This document shows positions 62,617 through 64,000 of a stretch of 64,000 bases of DNA, piece by piece. The position numbers were made by a program, and so were the translations under genes. The stretch comes from Phoebastria nigripes. Lineage: Eukaryota; Chordata; Aves; Procellariiformes; Diomedeidae. The stretch's first letter is position 1. Each line of letters opens with the position of its first letter. The stretch is from assembly GCA_035582835.1 (NCBI GenBank), contig JAYKAV010000475.1, positions 1-64,000 on the forward strand, in the 5' to 3' direction. A model generated the notes under the pieces. It had not been told where the DNA came from. It made no database searches and saw nothing but the letters and a program-made list of their open reading frames with translations.

Positions 62617-62639
62617 TGACATCATGCTCAATATATAAA
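62617..62639 (+). promoter_or_regulatory. LTR core promoter: CRE-like site and TATA box
   Basis: TGACATCA (62617-62624) differs by one base, of CpG-decay type, from the perfect CRE in the LTR at 29146. TATATAAA (62632-62639) follows at the matching distance. By comparison of the two copies this is the U3 promoter. Confidence 0.7.
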
Positions 62640-62737
62640 GAGGAGGCATGGTCCAGGAAGTAGCGATCGCTGCTTGGGTATCGCTCAGCGGGTGGTGAGC
62701 AATTGCATTGTGCATCACTCATTCTGTATATTCTATC

Positions 62738-62779
62738 ATTATTATTATTATTATTATTATTATCATCATCATTATTTTC
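62738..62779 (+). repeat. (ATT)n microsatellite inside the LTR
   Basis: About eight ATT units, then ATC units, in the region between the TATA box and the polyadenylation signal. The related LTR at 29146-29744 lacks it, so it marks a subfamily or later growth. Confidence 0.9.
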
Positions 62780-62796
62780 CCTTCCTTTTCTGTTTT

Positions 62797-62802
62797 ATTA
62801 AA
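62797..62802 (+). promoter_or_regulatory. LTR polyadenylation signal ATTAAA
   Basis: ATTAAA followed by CTGTCTTTATCTC, identical in context to the LTR at 29146. It is the probable retroviral polyadenylation signal. Confidence 0.7.
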
Positions 62803-62928
62803 CTGTCTTTATCTCAATCCACGAATTTTACTTTTTTTTTCGATTCTCTCCCCCATCCCACTGAGGGGAGGGGGGAGTGAGTGAGCGGCTGTGTGGTGTT
62901 TGACTGCCTGCCGGGTTAAACCACAACA

Positions 62929-62933
62929 GGCAC
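62929..62933. repeat. Right target-site duplication GGCAC
   Basis: Exact copy of the five bases that precede the LTR at 62387-62391. Confidence 0.85.
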
Positions 62934-64000
62934 TACAGACATCAGTGAGGATAAAGAAAAAAAAAACCCACAAAGTGACAAGAGAGTTTTTAATTCTAAA
63001 ATGTCTGCAGGTAACCAACAGAAGTTTATTCAACCTTTGAAAATGCAAACTAATATGTCTAAGAAAAAATAAACTCAGGTACAAGTATTCAGTAGGAGGA
63101 AATAGCATATTTGAAGACCAATAAAGTATAACATTCTTTAGAGAGACAGTGGACAGCAAAATAGATATCATCATGTAATCTAATATACTGAAAAGGGAAG
63201 ACAACAGTGTGAGGCTAGATTTGCAAGTACAGAAAATGCCTTGTTCATGTTTCAAAATGGTTTATCTGTCATGCCTTGTCATTCTCGGGTAAAGGTGACT
63301 GTCTTGTTCCATAATGAGCAGAAGAGATTGAAAGTGAAATACTTGGTTAAATACTTAGTATGTTTATGCCAGGAAGATATTTACAGATTGTAGTAATTTC
63401 AGAAAAGAATGGACAGTCTAAATCCCTGTTTCCTACTCCCTGGATCTTCATAAAACAGAAGAGGTACCCAGACCTAATGTATAATATGTAACCTGTTATA
63501 ATATGTATTTCATAAAAGATGTTATAAAATATGGAATAACATACAATTATGTGATTTGATATAAAATAACAGATTAACATATGCAATGAAAACTATATAC
63601 GATGGAACATCAAATTGTATATATAATTATATTTTAATGCTATATAATAATTCTTGTGACTTACCTTCTCAATCTAGAAAAGTACTTGTTTAGTAAACTG
63701 GTTGTATTGAAGTAATTTGTCAGATGAATTTTCTCAAAGTTCTCAAGAATTCTGCTGTATCACACTGTAAATTTAAACAATTCATATTTGGTGAAACACG
63801 AAGCAATTTGAGATACCATTAATGAGAAGGAAATGAGCTTTGTCAGAAAACAAGTTATATTTAGACATAATTCCTGCAGAAATTAGAATGTAGAATAGTT
63901 AGCATATGGAAAACTACCACACAGGAAACTTGAGACGACCACTGTGCAAATAATTGATATTTTGTTTCGCTAGAGTTTGAATGATTTTGAGGGGGAGAAG
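62934..64000. other. Non-coding stretch to the window end
   Basis: About 1.1 kb of AT-rich sequence. The 148-codon minus-strand frame at 62809-63255 starts outside and ends inside the LTR, so it cannot be a conserved gene. TATA-rich sequence lies near 63600-63650. Confidence 0.55.

Larger units (their letters stand above)
62392..62928 (+). mobile_element. Complete solo LTR of an avian endogenous retrovirus
   Basis: A 537-base LTR starting TGTCCTGGTTTCGGCTGGGA and ending GGTTAAACCACAACA, with the canonical TG...CA ends, flanked by a perfect 5-base duplication GGCAC. It contains a TATA box, a CRE-like site, an ATT microsatellite and an ATTAAA polyadenylation signal in the expected U3-R-U5 order. 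No gag, pol or env sequence adjoins it, so two LTRs have recombined and removed the internal region. A 5-base duplication fits ERVL-like or some ERVK-like elements; the class cannot be fixed without internal sequence. Frames of 60-70 codons inside it are chance. Confidence 0.93.

Noticed and set aside
62809..63255. 148-codon minus-strand frame
   Set aside because: It crosses the LTR boundary, so it was created by the insertion. It has no family resemblance.

Overview
The window looks like non-coding nuclear DNA from a bird, probably a neoavian. It is AT-rich, and the open frames on both strands are short and unconserved-looking. The recognisable insertions are CR1 LINEs whose 3' ends carry the 8-base repeat ATTCTATG (complete or nearly complete in three copies), plus an avian endogenous-retrovirus LTR family. 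I found no convincing host protein-coding exon, tRNA, rRNA, CRISPR array, operon or prokaryote-type gene. It is best read as intergenic or deep-intronic sequence that records many rounds of retrotransposition. The fourteen single N positions look like ambiguous base calls in an assembly.

Layout. 1-80 is the end of an LTR on the minus strand, cut by the window edge. 5375-6130 is an old minus-strand CR1. 7105-7280 and 8300-8500 are two MIR/CORE-SINE-like relics. 12826-13787 is a plus-strand CR1 3' half with a damaged reverse transcriptase remnant. 14740-15698 is an old minus-strand CR1 split by a second CR1 (15201-15605). 18845-20157 is a plus-strand CR1 that has lost most of its reverse transcriptase. 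24954-25111 is a 158-base pyrimidine tract. 29146-29744 is a solo LTR on the minus strand with a perfect CRE-like site. 36380-36419 and 41961-42035 are long A and T runs. 42085-42300 and 56690-57010 resemble very old CR1/L3-type LINE relics. 27560-27615, 46150-46210 and 47330-47410 resemble short, palindromic, ancient amniote repeats. 49399-50180 is another plus-strand CR1 end. 52785-52824 is a GATA/GACA microsatellite. 52963-53170 is a small minus-strand CR1 piece. 57241-57430 is a duplicated AT/CA-rich array. 62392-62928 is a complete solo LTR with a 5-base target duplication. 60500-61980 is a GC-richer block that I could not identify.

The 'genes' here are dead parts of mobile elements. CR1 ORF2 fragments carry frameshifts, in-frame stops, a lost catalytic aspartate in one copy and a deleted catalytic core in another. 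The LTRs still show promoter and polyadenylation signals (CRE-like site, TATA box, ATTAAA) and could act as regulatory sequence. I saw no previously undescribed functional system. The most interesting signals are the solo LTRs with intact promoter motifs, the nested CR1 pair, the CR1 deletion junction, and the ancient SINE, LINE and palindromic relics. Family assignments are by eye and were not checked against a database.
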